Below, in pieces: positions 44,836 through 53,271 of a stretch of 64,000 nt of DNA (position 1 is the stretch's first letter; each line of letters opens with the position of its first letter). The DNA comes from Variovorax sp. PMC12 (GTDB taxonomy: Bacteria; Pseudomonadota; Gammaproteobacteria; Burkholderiales; Burkholderiaceae_C), in NCBI RefSeq assembly GCF_003019815.1, contig NZ_CP027773.1:2739001-2803000 (forward strand). The letters run 5' to 3'. Made by a program: the position numbers and the translations under genes. The notes under the pieces are model-generated. The model saw only the letters and a list, made by a program, of their open reading frames with translations. It did no database searches and was not told the origin of the DNA.

Positions 44836-44916
44836 GAAGAAAGCTCCTGTGGTTGGACTGTCTTGACGAACAGGCCCACAGTTTCGTGACATTGCGCGCC
44901 ATGGCAAGCTGCGCCG

Positions 44917-45687
44917 ATGCTCGATGAACGCTATCTCTCGCAATTCCCGGCATTGAGAAGCCGGCTGGTTCGCGCGGCGGCGCGCATGCTGGGCGGCGCG
45001 GCGGACGCCGAGGACGTGGTGCAGGACACCTACCTGCGCGCGCTCGAAATGGGCGACAGGCCCGGGCCCGATTCGACGCAGGCCTGGCTGACAACGGTGA
45101 TGCAGAACTTGGCCATCGACCGGCTGCGGCGCGACGGCTGGATGCGGCGCTGGCTGCGGGATGCCGAAGCACTGTCCCCCGAGGCACCCTCGGCGGAAGC
45201 CGATGCCGCGCAGGCCCAATCCATCGACCAGGCGCTGCGCCTGATCGCCGCCAGGCTGTCGCTGGCCGATGGCGCCGCCGTGCTGCTGCGCGAAGTCTTC
45301 GAAGCCAGCTTCAAGGAAATTGCAGAGGCCAGCGGCAAGACCGAGGCGGCCTGCAGGCAGCAACTGCATCGCGCGCTGCTTCGGCTGCGCCATGAAAGAA
45401 ACGAAGACGAAGCCGGCTCGGATGCGGCCTTCCATGTGTACCGGCAGGCGCTGGGCGACTGCGATGCCCGGATGCTGCTTGCGCTGCTGCGGCAGCCGCC
45501 GGCGCGGGCCGTCGCGATGTCGGCAGCAGTGGCGGTGTCCGCGCCCGTTGCCGACGATGCCGCGCCGCACACGGTGTGCCGGGTCATGCAGATCGGAGGG
45601 CGCCTCGGCCTGGTGCTGACGCTGAGGGGCAAGCTGCTGTGCGTGCTGCCGCTGGATGTGCGGCAGACGGAAGAGGCGCTGTACTAG
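44917..45687 (+). CDS. ECF-type RNA polymerase sigma factor with C-terminal extension
   Basis: This 256-residue protein has a sigma-2 region (about 10-90) with AEDVVQDTYLRALE and a sigma-4 region (about 105-165) with FKEIAEASGKTEAACRQQL. About 90 residues follow sigma-4. The first part of that tail (FHVYRQALGDCDARMLLALL) resembles the start of the SnoaL-like domain found in ECF41/SigJ proteins, but the rest is too short for a full domain. No anti-sigma gene is adjacent, which also fits ECF41-like sigma factors whose tail acts as the regulator. Targets are unknown. Confidence 0.78.
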   Translation: MLDERYLSQFPALRSRLVRAAARMLGGAADAEDVVQDTYLRALEMGDRPGPDSTQAWLTTVMQNLAIDRLRRDGWMRRWLRDAEALSPEAPSAEADAAQAQSIDQALRLIAARLSLADGAAVLLREVFEASFKEIAEASGKTEAACRQQLHRALLRLRHERNEDEAGSDAAFHVYRQALGDCDARMLLALLRQPPARAVAMSAAVAVSAPVADDAAPHTVCRVMQIGGRLGLVLTLRGKLLCVLPLDVRQTEEALY

Positions 45688-45866
45688 GGTTGCCTACTTT
45701 GCACCTAGTGGCCGTGAAATAAGTCACAAAATGCAAGGATCGTCATTTGAAATGTAATCCATTGGTATTGGTTTTGCGTATCTTGGGTTTGCTTCGATTT
45801 CGAGGCGCATGCGCCCCACAAGGGCGCCAATCCCAGAAGGCACCGTCAAAGGACGGTCAAAGACCC

Positions 45867-46124
45867 ATGACGCACGAAGAACAATTCTTGGCCGCTGCCG
45901 AGGCTGCAGGACGGCTAGGCGATATCGATGCACTGGACACGCAGATTTCCGGCATCTGCTCCATGCTCCATGCCCTCTACATGGCCCATCCGGCAAAGGA
46001 ACAAGTCCGTCGCCAGTTCGATCGGCTGATGGCGAAACTGCTCGACTCGCCCTACGTGATCGACGAACCCGATCGCGCGCTGGTACTGCGGGCCACCGCT
46101 TCTGCCTTGTTGACGAATCGCTAG
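45867..46124 (+). CDS. Small hypothetical protein
   Basis: This 85-residue helical protein has charged and Ala/Leu-rich segments (HEEQFLAAAEAAGRLGDID) and no membrane segment or recognised family. The ATG at 45867 is preferred; an in-frame ATG at 45747 would add a basic, unlikely leader. The 179-bp upstream gap is markedly AT-rich around 45715-45800 and probably holds the promoter, though I cannot fix the boxes. It is convergent with lolD. Confidence 0.45.
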   Translation: MTHEEQFLAAAEAAGRLGDIDALDTQISGICSMLHALYMAHPAKEQVRRQFDRLMAKLLDSPYVIDEPDRALVLRATASALLTNR

Positions 46125-46150
46125 GCACGAAGAAAGGCCGCACAGCCTCT

Positions 46151-46912
46151 TCAGCCCGCCAGCCGCCCAGCCACCAGCTGCAGCACCCGGTCACACCGCT
46201 TCGCCAGCTCCTGGTCATGCGTGACCATCACGAATGCCGTGCCGTGCCGGTGCGCCAGGTCGAGCATCAGCGCGAACACCGTGTCCGCCGTGCTGCGGTC
46301 GAGGTTGCCGGTGGGCTCGTCGGCCAGCACGCAGGCGGGCTGCGTGACCAGCGCGCGCGCGATCGCCACGCGCTGGCGCTCGCCGCCCGACAGCTCGGCC
46401 GGCCGGTGGTGCAGGCGCTGGCCCAGGCCCACGCTCTCGAGAATCCTCGACGCCGAAGCCGCCGCCGTCGCGGGCTCCACGCGCCGGATTTTCAGCGGCA
46501 TCGCCACGTTGTCGAGCGCGCTGAATTCGGGCAGCAGATGATGGAACTGGTAGACGAAGCCCAGGTGCTGGTTGCGCAGCCGCCCCTGTTCGGCCGCGTC
46601 GGCATGGGCGATGTCCTTGCCCAGCAGTTCGACCTTGCCCGAGGTGGGCGCGTCGAGCCCGCCCATCAGGTGCAGCAGCGTGCTCTTGCCGGAGCCCGAG
46701 GAGCCGACGATGGCCAGGGTTTCACCGGCGTGCACGTCGAGGTCGACGCCGTGCAGCACGGTCAGGTCCAGCCGGCCTTCGTGGAAACGCTTGGTGAGGC
46801 CTCGGGCTTTCAATACGACACCATTGGCGCCGGGCCGCCCCAAGCCGATGGCGGCCCCCTCGGGGGGCAGCGAGGACACGGCAGTGCCGAGCGTGGGGGT
46901 CATTTCACTCAT
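46151..46912 (-). CDS. lolD: Lipoprotein-releasing ABC transporter ATPase LolD, with repeat-encoded N-terminus
   Basis: This 253-residue ATPase has a Walker A GSSGSGKST, a signature LSGGERQRVAIARAL and a Walker B VLADEPTGNLD, plus the LolD-typical HLLPEFSALDN segment. LolD powers release of lipoproteins from the inner membrane with LolC/E. Residues about 4-28 are encoded by an interspersed repeat (46830-46902), so the true family start is probably near VVLKARGLTKRF. Whether the extension is translated is unclear; the only good ATG before that point is at 46912 or 46903. The start overlaps the end of lolC/E by eight bases. Confidence 0.88.
   Translation of the reverse strand: MSEMTPTLGTAVSSLPPEGAAIGLGRPGANGVVLKARGLTKRFHEGRLDLTVLHGVDLDVHAGETLAIVGSSGSGKSTLLHLMGGLDAPTSGKVELLGKDIAHADAAEQGRLRNQHLGFVYQFHHLLPEFSALDNVAMPLKIRRVEPATAAASASRILESVGLGQRLHHRPAELSGGERQRVAIARALVTQPACVLADEPTGNLDRSTADTVFALMLDLAHRHGTAFVMVTHDQELAKRCDRVLQLVAGRLAG
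46830..46902. repeat. Interspersed repeat copy A, within the lolD 5' end
   Basis: The plus strand reads GCCGGGCCGCCCCAAG, then GGCCCCCTCGGGGGGCAGCG, then a spacer and GCGTGGGGGTCA. The same ordered blocks recur at 48175-48250, 49921-49998 and 53272-53344, all in plus orientation. Here the element is read in frame on the minus strand as lolD codons 4-28. Confidence 0.75.
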
Positions 46913-48161
46913 AGCGCAGGGCCTCGGCCGGGTTCACGCGGCTGGCGCGCCAGCTCGGATACAGGGTGGCCACGAAGGACAGCACCAGGGAAATGATCGC
47001 AATGGGCACGATGTCGCTTTGCTGCGGATCGCTCGGCATCTTGCTGATGAGGTAGATGTCCTTCGGCAGGAAGCTCGCATGGAACAGCCGCTCCAGGAAC
47101 GGCACGATCACGTCGATGTTGTAGGCGATGCCCAGCCCCAGCAGCAGACCGGCCACGGTGCCGATCACGCCCACCATCGCGCCCTGCACCACGAAGATGC
47201 CCATGATGCTGCGCGGCGAGCTGCCCAGCGTGCGCAGGATGGCGATGTCGGCGCGCTTGTCGGTCACGGTCATCACGAGCGTGGAGACCAGGTTGAAGGC
47301 TGCCACCGCCACGATCAGCGTGAGGATGATGAACATCATGCGTTTCTCGACCTGCACGGCCGCGAACCATGTCTTGTTCTGGCGCGTCCAGTCGCGGATG
47401 AGGAACTCGCCCGGCAGGCTCACGGCCAGCTGGTCGGCCACTTCGCGCGCTTCGTTCAGGTCCTTGAGCTTCAGGCGGATGCCGGTCGGCCCCTCGAGGC
47501 GGAATACCTTGGCGGCGTCCTGCTCGTGGACCATGGCGAGCGCGGAGTCGTATTCGTAGTGGCCGGAGTCGAAGGTACCGACCACGGTGAACTGCTTCAG
47601 CCGCGGCACCACGCCAGCCGGCGTGACCTGGCCGCCCGGCGCCACCAGCGTGACCTTGTCGCCCGGCTGCACGAACAGCGAGCGCGCCAGCTCGGCGCCC
47701 AGCACGATGCCGAATTCGCCCGGCACCAGCTTGTCGAAGGTGCCGCGCGCGGCGATGCTGTTGGTGTCGGTCACCTCGGGCTCGAGCCTGGGGTCGATGC
47801 CGCGCACCACGGTGCCCTTCATGTCCTCGCCGCGGGCAATGAGCGCCTGCGTGTTGATGAAGGGCGCAGCGCCGATCACCTCGGGATGCTTGCGCGCGGC
47901 AGCCATGATTTCTTCCAGCTGCGGCAGCGCCTGTCCGTCGCGCGAGAAGATCTCGATGTGCGACACCACGCCGAGCATGCGGTCGCGCACCTCCTTCTGG
48001 AAGCCGTTCATCACACTGAGCACAATGATCAGCGCCGCCACGCCCAGCGCGATGCCGAGCATCGATACACCGGAGATGAAGGAGATGAAGCCGTTGCGCC
48101 GCGTCGCCCGGCCTGCGCGCGTGTAGCGCCAGCCTAGCTGCAGTTCATAGGGGAATCGCAT
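46905..48161 (-). CDS. lolC: Lipoprotein-releasing ABC transporter permease LolC/LolE
   Basis: This 418-residue membrane protein has one N-terminal helix followed by a large periplasmic domain (about 45-265), and three C-terminal helices starting with MMFIILTLIVAVAAFNLVS. RRNGFISFISGVSMLGIALG near the N-terminus and the final YPSWRASRVNPAEALRYE are classic LolC/E signatures. Only one such gene is present, so it may act as a homodimer (LolF-like) with LolD. A TTG one codon before the ATG is ignored. It is divergent from the gene at 48305, with a repeat copy between. Confidence 0.9.
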   Translation of the reverse strand: MRFPYELQLGWRYTRAGRATRRNGFISFISGVSMLGIALGVAALIIVLSVMNGFQKEVRDRMLGVVSHIEIFSRDGQALPQLEEIMAAARKHPEVIGAAPFINTQALIARGEDMKGTVVRGIDPRLEPEVTDTNSIAARGTFDKLVPGEFGIVLGAELARSLFVQPGDKVTLVAPGGQVTPAGVVPRLKQFTVVGTFDSGHYEYDSALAMVHEQDAAKVFRLEGPTGIRLKLKDLNEAREVADQLAVSLPGEFLIRDWTRQNKTWFAAVQVEKRMMFIILTLIVAVAAFNLVSTLVMTVTDKRADIAILRTLGSSPRSIMGIFVVQGAMVGVIGTVAGLLLGLGIAYNIDVIVPFLERLFHASFLPKDIYLISKMPSDPQQSDIVPIAIISLVLSFVATLYPSWRASRVNPAEALRYE

Positions 48162-48174
48162 CAAATTTTCCGCC

Positions 48175-48250
48175 GAGCCGCCTCAAGGGAAATTGGCCCG
48201 CCCTCGGGGGGCAGCGAATACACGAAGTGATGAGCGAGGGGGTAGGTCAT
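48175..48250. repeat. Interspersed repeat copy B, between lolC/E and the gene at 48305
   Basis: Blocks GCCGCCTCAAGGG, GGCCCGCCCTCGGGGGGCAG and CACGAAGTGATGAGCGAGGG occur in the same order as in copies A, C and D. It occupies most of the 143-bp divergent promoter region, leaving about 55 bp for promoter signals on the plus-strand side. Confidence 0.75.
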
Positions 48251-48304
48251 ACGTCGGAATTGTGGCATTCCGGACAACCTCAGGGCTTCCCGGACAATAG
48301 GGAG

Positions 48305-49273
48305 ATGGCCGAAACCTTCCCACGTCACCTGTTGATCCCCTTTGCCGGCCGCGGTTCCCCGGCATGCCGCGCGGCGCTGCCCACGTTGCGGCTCCCCAAT
48401 CTCGAGACCCTGCTGCTGCGCCTGACCCTCGCGGACACCGACACGCAGGACGAAAGCACGCGCTCACCACCGCACGAACGCGCTCTCGCGCGGGAGTTGG
48501 GCATCACTGCGGACGACGGCTGCATTCCCTGGGCCGCGCTTGAGGCCCGGCGCCTGGGCATCGCCGCCGCCAGCGACACCGAGGGCTGGGGCGTGGTCAC
48601 GCTGTGCAACTGGCAAGTCGGCATCGACGACGTGGTGCTGGGCGACCCGTCCGTCATCGAGATCGACGCCGGCGAATCGGCCACGCTGCTCGAAGCCGCC
48701 CGCCCCTTCTTCGAGGAAGACGGCATCGCGCTGCACCCCTCGCCCGTGCCCGGCCGCTGGCTGGCGCGTGCGCGCATCTTCGACGGACTGGCCACCGCCT
48801 CCATCGACCGTGCCGTGGGCTGGCCCATCTCGCAGTGGTCGCCGCTGGCCGAGGCTGCCCGGCCGCTGCGCCGCCTGCAGAACGAAATGCAGATGCTGCT
48901 CTACACCCAGCGCGTGAACGACGACCGCGCCGCGCGCGGCGTGCCGCCCATCAATTCGTTCTGGCTCAGCGGCACCGGCGCGCTGGCGGCGCAGCCCCTG
49001 CCGAGCGCCGCCTGCGAAACCACCGTGTGCGAAGCCCTGCGCGTCGCCGCCATCCGCGACGACGGCGTCGGCTGGGCCGCCGCCTGGCAGGCGCTGGACG
49101 CGGGCGACATCGCCTCGCTGCTGGCCGACTACACGCGCGGCGCCGATGTGTCGCTCACCCTGTGCGGCGACCGCGCGGCACAGCGCTACACCGTGCAGCA
49201 GCGCGGCCTGAGCCGCTGGGCCAGGAGCCTGTTCGACCGCAAGCGCGCGGCCGAAGTGCTGGAGTCGCTGTGA
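48305..49273 (+). CDS. Uncharacterised protein translationally coupled to recJ
   Basis: This 322-residue protein begins RHLLIPFAGRGSP near the N-terminus and contains GVVTLCNWQVGIDDVVLGD and PPINSFWLSGTGAL. Related Burkholderiales proteins are, as I recall, sometimes labelled phosphoglycerate-mutase-like, but I see no catalytic motif supporting that, so I treat it as unknown. There is no signal peptide or membrane helix. GGAG sits directly before the ATG at 48305, and the stop overlaps the recJ GTG start by four bases (GTGA), so it is expressed with recJ and might serve nucleic-acid metabolism. Confidence 0.55.
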   Translation: MAETFPRHLLIPFAGRGSPACRAALPTLRLPNLETLLLRLTLADTDTQDESTRSPPHERALARELGITADDGCIPWAALEARRLGIAAASDTEGWGVVTLCNWQVGIDDVVLGDPSVIEIDAGESATLLEAARPFFEEDGIALHPSPVPGRWLARARIFDGLATASIDRAVGWPISQWSPLAEAARPLRRLQNEMQMLLYTQRVNDDRAARGVPPINSFWLSGTGALAAQPLPSAACETTVCEALRVAAIRDDGVGWAAAWQALDAGDIASLLADYTRGADVSLTLCGDRAAQRYTVQQRGLSRWARSLFDRKRAAEVLESL

Positions 49274-51087
49274 AGATCGTCGACCGCGAGATCCCTCCGC
49301 GCACCGTCTGGGCGCTGGAGCAGGCCGGCGTGCACCCGCTGCTGGCCCGCCTGTTCGCAGCGCGCGGCGTGCGCGCCAAGGACGAACTCGACGACGGCCT
49401 CGCCCGACTGCTGCCGCCGGACACCCTGCGCGGCACGCAACAAGCCGCCGTGCTGCTGGCCAACGCCATCGCGCAGGACAAGCGCCTGTGCATCGTGGCC
49501 GACTACGACTGCGACGGCGCCACCGCCTGCGCGGTCGGCGTGCGCGGCCTGCGCCTGCTGGGCGCCAAAAACGTGAGCTACCTCGTGCCCGACCGCGTGG
49601 TCGACGGCTACGGACTCACGCCGCCCATCGCCGAGCGCGTGGCCGCGAGCGGCGCCGACATGCTGATCACCGTCGACAACGGCATCGCCAGCGTCGAAGG
49701 CGTGGCCGCCGCCAAGGCGCGCGGCCTGCAGGTGCTGGTGACCGACCACCACCTGCCGGGCCCGGAGCTTCCCCTGGCCGACGTGCTGGTCAACCCGAAC
49801 CAGCCCGGCTGCGAGTTCGAGAGCAAGAGCATCGCGGGCGTCGGCGTGATGTTCTACGTGCTGCTGGCGCTGCGCTCCGAGCTGCGCAGGCGCGGCGTGT
49901 TCGACACGCCTGCGCCCGCCGCCGGGCCGCCCCAAGGCGGGCCAGCCTCCCCCTCGGGGGGTGGCGAAGCACATGAAATGGCAAGCCGGGGGGCAGGCAA
50001 ACCCCAGCCCAAGCTCGATGCGCTGCTGCCGCTGGTCGCGCTCGGCACCGTGGCCGACGTGGTGAAGCTCGACGCCAACAACCGCCGCCTCGTGGCGCAG
50101 GGCCTGCGCCGCATCCGCGCCGGCGCAATGCCCGCCGGCGTGGCCGCGCTGTTCAAGGCGGCGGGCCGCAATGCTTCTGCGGCCACCACCTTCGACTTCG
50201 GTTTCGCGCTGGGCCCGCGCATCAACGCGGCCGGCCGGCTGGCCGACATGACGCTGGGCATCGAATGCCTGCTGACCGACGACGCCGGCCGCGCCGAGGA
50301 GCTCGCGCGCATGCTCGACGGCATCAACCGCGAGCGGCGCGACATCGAAGGCGGCATGCGCGACCAGGCACTGCTGCTGGCCGAGTCGCTGTTTTCCACC
50401 GGCGCCGACGGCGAGGGCATCGCGGCGCCGCCGCCGGCCATCAGCGTGTTCGACGCGGCCTTCCACGAAGGCGTGGTGGGCATCGTGGCCTCGCGCATCA
50501 AGGACCGCTTCCACCGCCCAACCTTCGTCTTCGCCGCGAGCGGCGCGCCGGGCAAGGAGCAGGAGCTCAAGGGCTCGGGCCGCTCGATCCCGGGCTTCCA
50601 CCTGCGCGACGCGCTCGACCTCGTGGCCAAGCGCCATCCGGGCGTGCTGCTGCGCTTCGGCGGCCACGCGATGGCGGCCGGCTGCACGGTGGCGCGCGAG
50701 CACTTCGAGACTTTCGAAAAAGGCTTCGCACAGGTCGCCCGGGAGCTGCTGGCCGACGCCGCGCTCACCCGGCAGATCGAGACCGACGGGCCGATCGCGC
50801 GCGAGTACATGCGCATCGATCTCGTCGACACGCTGCACCGCGAGGTCTGGGGCCAGGGCTTCGCGCCGCCCACCTTCAGCGAGGAGGTCGAGGTGGTGTC
50901 GCAGCGGCTGGTGGGCGAGAAGCACCTGTCGCTCAAGCTCAGGCACCAGGGCCAGCCGATCGACGCCATCTGGTTCAGCCACACCGAGCCGCTGCCGCCC
51001 AGGGTCAAGCTGGCGTTCCGGCTCGACGCGGACGAATGGCAGGGCGTGCGCCGGCTGCGCTTCCTGGTGGAAGGCGCGGAGTTCTAG
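49270..51087 (+). CDS. recJ: Single-strand-specific 5'-3' exonuclease RecJ, with repeat-encoded insertion
   Basis: This 605-residue protein starts at a GTG overlapping the previous stop. The DHH phosphoesterase motifs are in order: ADYDCDGATACAV (motif I), DMLITVDNGIAS, VTDHHLPGPE (the DHH), and VALGTVADVVKLD. The DHHA1 part has FRFGG-like LLRFGGHAMAAGCTV, and an OB-type C-terminal domain follows. Residues about 218-243 are encoded by an interspersed repeat (49921-49998) and form a Pro/Gly/Ala-rich loop between motif III and motif IV where other RecJ proteins have a short variable loop. RecJ works in recombination repair and mismatch repair. Confidence 0.9.
   Translation: MKIVDREIPPRTVWALEQAGVHPLLARLFAARGVRAKDELDDGLARLLPPDTLRGTQQAAVLLANAIAQDKRLCIVADYDCDGATACAVGVRGLRLLGAKNVSYLVPDRVVDGYGLTPPIAERVAASGADMLITVDNGIASVEGVAAAKARGLQVLVTDHHLPGPELPLADVLVNPNQPGCEFESKSIAGVGVMFYVLLALRSELRRRGVFDTPAPAAGPPQGGPASPSGGGEAHEMASRGAGKPQPKLDALLPLVALGTVADVVKLDANNRRLVAQGLRRIRAGAMPAGVAALFKAAGRNASAATTFDFGFALGPRINAAGRLADMTLGIECLLTDDAGRAEELARMLDGINRERRDIEGGMRDQALLLAESLFSTGADGEGIAAPPPAISVFDAAFHEGVVGIVASRIKDRFHRPTFVFAASGAPGKEQELKGSGRSIPGFHLRDALDLVAKRHPGVLLRFGGHAMAAGCTVAREHFETFEKGFAQVARELLADAALTRQIETDGPIAREYMRIDLVDTLHREVWGQGFAPPTFSEEVEVVSQRLVGEKHLSLKLRHQGQPIDAIWFSHTEPLPPRVKLAFRLDADEWQGVRRLRFLVEGAEF
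49921..49998. repeat. Interspersed repeat copy C, inside recJ
   Basis: Plus-strand blocks GCCGGGCCGCCCCAAGGCGG, CCCCCTCGGGGGGTGGCGAAGC and GCAAGCCGGGGGGCAGG match copies A, B and D in order. The element is a multiple of three in effect here, because the recJ frame stays open through it and the conserved motifs resume immediately after. It is read on the plus strand, opposite to the sense used in lolD. Confidence 0.75.
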
Positions 51088-51261
51088 CGGAAAAACGTCA
51101 GGCAAGCCGCTGCGCGGCAATTTGTGAGACGCGGTGCATGGTGTGGCGCGGTCTCGCGGATACGATCGGTTACCTTACTGTCCTCGGCGTTTTTTGCCCC
51201 GATCTGCCCGGATGCCGCTCCTGCCCCGCCCCAGCCCTGCCTTCATGAAAGGCCGTCGCTC

Positions 51262-52431
51262 GTGACCGACGGCGTGAGCCATGGCCTGCTGGGCGGCCTG
51301 ATGGCATGCGGCCTCGTGTTGCTGCTAGTGTTCGGCACGCTGATCCACGGCTACTACGTGCTGGCCTGCGGCTTCGCGCTGCTCGGCTTCGCCGGAATGA
51401 ACAGCCTGGCGCCGAACGATCCGCTCGCGCACTGGGCGGCGGCTGCGCTGGCACTCTGGGCGATCTTCCGGCTGCAATTCGCTCGGCAGCTGCTGCGGCT
51501 GCGGCACTTCGCGCCCCGGCTGGACCGGGTCGCGCAGGGGGTCGGCATCGCGCTGGTGCTGACCTTGCTGTATGCCGCGGTCGAGACACAGCTCGCGTGG
51601 ACGCTGCGCGCCGTGCAGGGGCTGGTGGTCGCCGCCACGGTGGTCCTGGTGGCCGGTGCGCTTTTCTCGCTGCGCGGCCTGCGCTGGCCCGCGCTGCTCT
51701 TCTGCATCGGCGCCCTGATGTTGCTGGCGGGCATCTCCGTGACCCGCCTGCCGAGCTGGAGCGAGACGCCCTGGCCCCCCGGGCGGCCGAACATGGCGCA
51801 AGCCGCGGCGATCGCGGAGCTCGTGATGCTCGCCCTGGCCGTCGGCGTGCGCCTGCGGCATGTGCTGCGTTCCGAAAAGGCGCTGGAGGCACGCACGCAC
51901 GCGCTGATGGGCGCCATGGGCACCGACGCCCTCACCGGTGCCACCAGCCGCGCCGGCTTTGAAAGCCGTGGCGACGAATGGCTGCGCGACGGCCGGCCGT
52001 TCTCGCTGATGCTGGTCGGCCTGAACGGCTTCAGCCGCGTGACCGAGCGGCACGGCCGCGCGGGCAGCGACGCGGTGCTCACGGCCATCGCGCAGCGGCT
52101 GCGCCAGCAGGTGCGCGCCGACGACATGGTGGCGCGCCTGGGCGACGACGAATTCGCATTGCTGCTGGCCGGCAGCCCGACGCGCCAGAAGCTCGCCGAA
52201 ATGGCGATCCGCATCGAGACCGCCGGCGCGACGCCGGTCACTTACGAAGGCCGGCTGCTGGCGGGCGGCGAGCTGAACATGGGCATCGCCTGCCACCCCG
52301 CCGATGGCGATACGTTCGCCAGCCTGATGGCTTCGGCGGGCGAGGCGCTGCAACGCTGCAAGCGCCAACGCATGGGCCCGGCCTATGCGTTCGCGGGAGA
52401 GCATTCGGGCGGCCCCGCGCGCGGCGCATGA
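51262..52431 (+). CDS. Membrane GGDEF-domain protein with degenerate active-site motif
   Basis: This 389-residue protein has six to seven hydrophobic helices in the first 205 residues, then a GGDEF domain (about 220-380) with TDALTGATSRAGFES and the signature LGDDEFALLL. The canonical second glycine is replaced by aspartate (GDDEF), so diguanylate cyclase activity is doubtful though some variants remain active. No inhibitory-site RxxD is evident. The GTG at 51262 is chosen because the membrane domain starts immediately after; an upstream ATG at 51124 would add 46 atypical residues. It is followed by an intrinsic terminator shared with the convergent tRNA gene. Confidence 0.75.
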   Translation: MTDGVSHGLLGGLMACGLVLLLVFGTLIHGYYVLACGFALLGFAGMNSLAPNDPLAHWAAAALALWAIFRLQFARQLLRLRHFAPRLDRVAQGVGIALVLTLLYAAVETQLAWTLRAVQGLVVAATVVLVAGALFSLRGLRWPALLFCIGALMLLAGISVTRLPSWSETPWPPGRPNMAQAAAIAELVMLALAVGVRLRHVLRSEKALEARTHALMGAMGTDALTGATSRAGFESRGDEWLRDGRPFSLMLVGLNGFSRVTERHGRAGSDAVLTAIAQRLRQQVRADDMVARLGDDEFALLLAGSPTRQKLAEMAIRIETAGATPVTYEGRLLAGGELNMGIACHPADGDTFASLMASAGEALQRCKRQRMGPAYAFAGEHSGGPARGA

Positions 52432-52466
52432 AAAAACCCCTGGCTCACGGATGAGCCAGGGGTTTC
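52432..52466 (-). terminator. Bidirectional intrinsic terminator between the GGDEF gene and tRNA-Thr
   Basis: A stem CCCCTGGCTCA/TGAGCCAGGGG with a four-base loop is flanked by AAAAAA on the left, which is a U-run when read from the minus strand after the tRNA. The plus-strand side has only TTT, so it terminates best on the minus strand. Confidence 0.8.
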
Positions 52467-52469
52467 GAA

Positions 52470-52545
52470 TGGTGCCGCTTGTCGGAATCGAACTGACGAC
52501 CTTCCGCTTACAAGGCGGGTGCTCTACCAATTGAGCTAAAGCGGC
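52470..52545 (-). tRNA. tRNA-Thr (anticodon TGT)
   Basis: Read on the minus strand, the 76 bases fold into a standard cloverleaf. The acceptor stem is GCCGCTT/AAGCGGC, the D-arm AGCTCAATTGGTAGAGC, the anticodon arm CCGCCTTGTAAGCGG with anticodon TGT, and the T-arm GTCAGTTCGATTCCGAC. The CCA end is encoded. TGT reads ACA and so specifies threonine. Confidence 0.95.
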
Positions 52546-52609
52546 TGGTGAATTTCTTCAGTGCGTGATTCTAGTGGCGTGGCCGGCATGGTCCGGCCGG
52601 CCGGCCGAA

Positions 52610-53191
52610 TCACTTGATGCGTTTCAGCGACGGCCTGGATCCGCCACCGGCCGGCGGGCGCGGCGGCTCGTCGGCGGGATCGGTCGCGGGGCCGGCGTCG
52701 ACCGTTTCGTCGGCATCGTCGCCCGTCACCAGGTGGACGATCTTGCCGGCGTCGCCCTCGGTGCCGCGCGAGGCATCGCGCAGCGGCATGCGCGCGGGGC
52801 CTTGCGGCGAAGGCGCCGGCGCATCGGCGTGGTGGCTGTTGCCGCCGTCCGACGCGGAAGCGGCCGGCACCGGCGCGGGAAACGCCATGCCCTGCCCGTT
52901 CTCACGCGCGTAGATGGCGATCACGCGCCCTACGGGCACGCTGATCTCACGCGCACTGCCCGCGAAACGGGCCTTGAACTCGATGAAGTCGTTGCCCAGC
53001 TTGAGCGAGCTGGTCGCGTCGAAGCTGATGTTGAGCACGATCTCGCCGTTCTTCACGTACTCGCGCGGAACCTGGACGGTGTCGTCGACCTGCACAGCGA
53101 CGTAGGGGGTGAACCCGTTGTCGGTGCACCATTCATAAAGCGCCCGGATGAGGTACGGGCGGGTGGAAGACGACTCGAGCGCGTTGATCAT
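52610..53191 (-). CDS. sspB: ClpXP specificity-enhancing factor SspB
   Basis: This 193-residue protein has an N-terminal ssrA-tag-binding domain (about 1-110) with STRPYLIRALYEWCTDNGFT, FDATSSLKLGNDFIEFKARF and VPVGRVIAIYARENGQGM. A long acidic/Pro-rich linker follows, then a C-terminal SRPSLKRIK that matches the ClpX-binding XB motif. SspB delivers tagged proteins to ClpXP. It follows sspA in the usual order. The ATG at 53191 begins at MINALES; a start six codons upstream is less likely. Confidence 0.92.
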   Translation of the reverse strand: MINALESSSTRPYLIRALYEWCTDNGFTPYVAVQVDDTVQVPREYVKNGEIVLNISFDATSSLKLGNDFIEFKARFAGSAREISVPVGRVIAIYARENGQGMAFPAPVPAASASDGGNSHHADAPAPSPQGPARMPLRDASRGTEGDAGKIVHLVTGDDADETVDAGPATDPADEPPRPPAGGGSRPSLKRIK

Positions 53192-53271
53192 GAAATTGGT
53201 ACCGTGCAATCGCGAAATCGCGGCCCCGGATTGGCCACTGTCTCTTCGCGGAACACCGCGGAACCGGCTCT

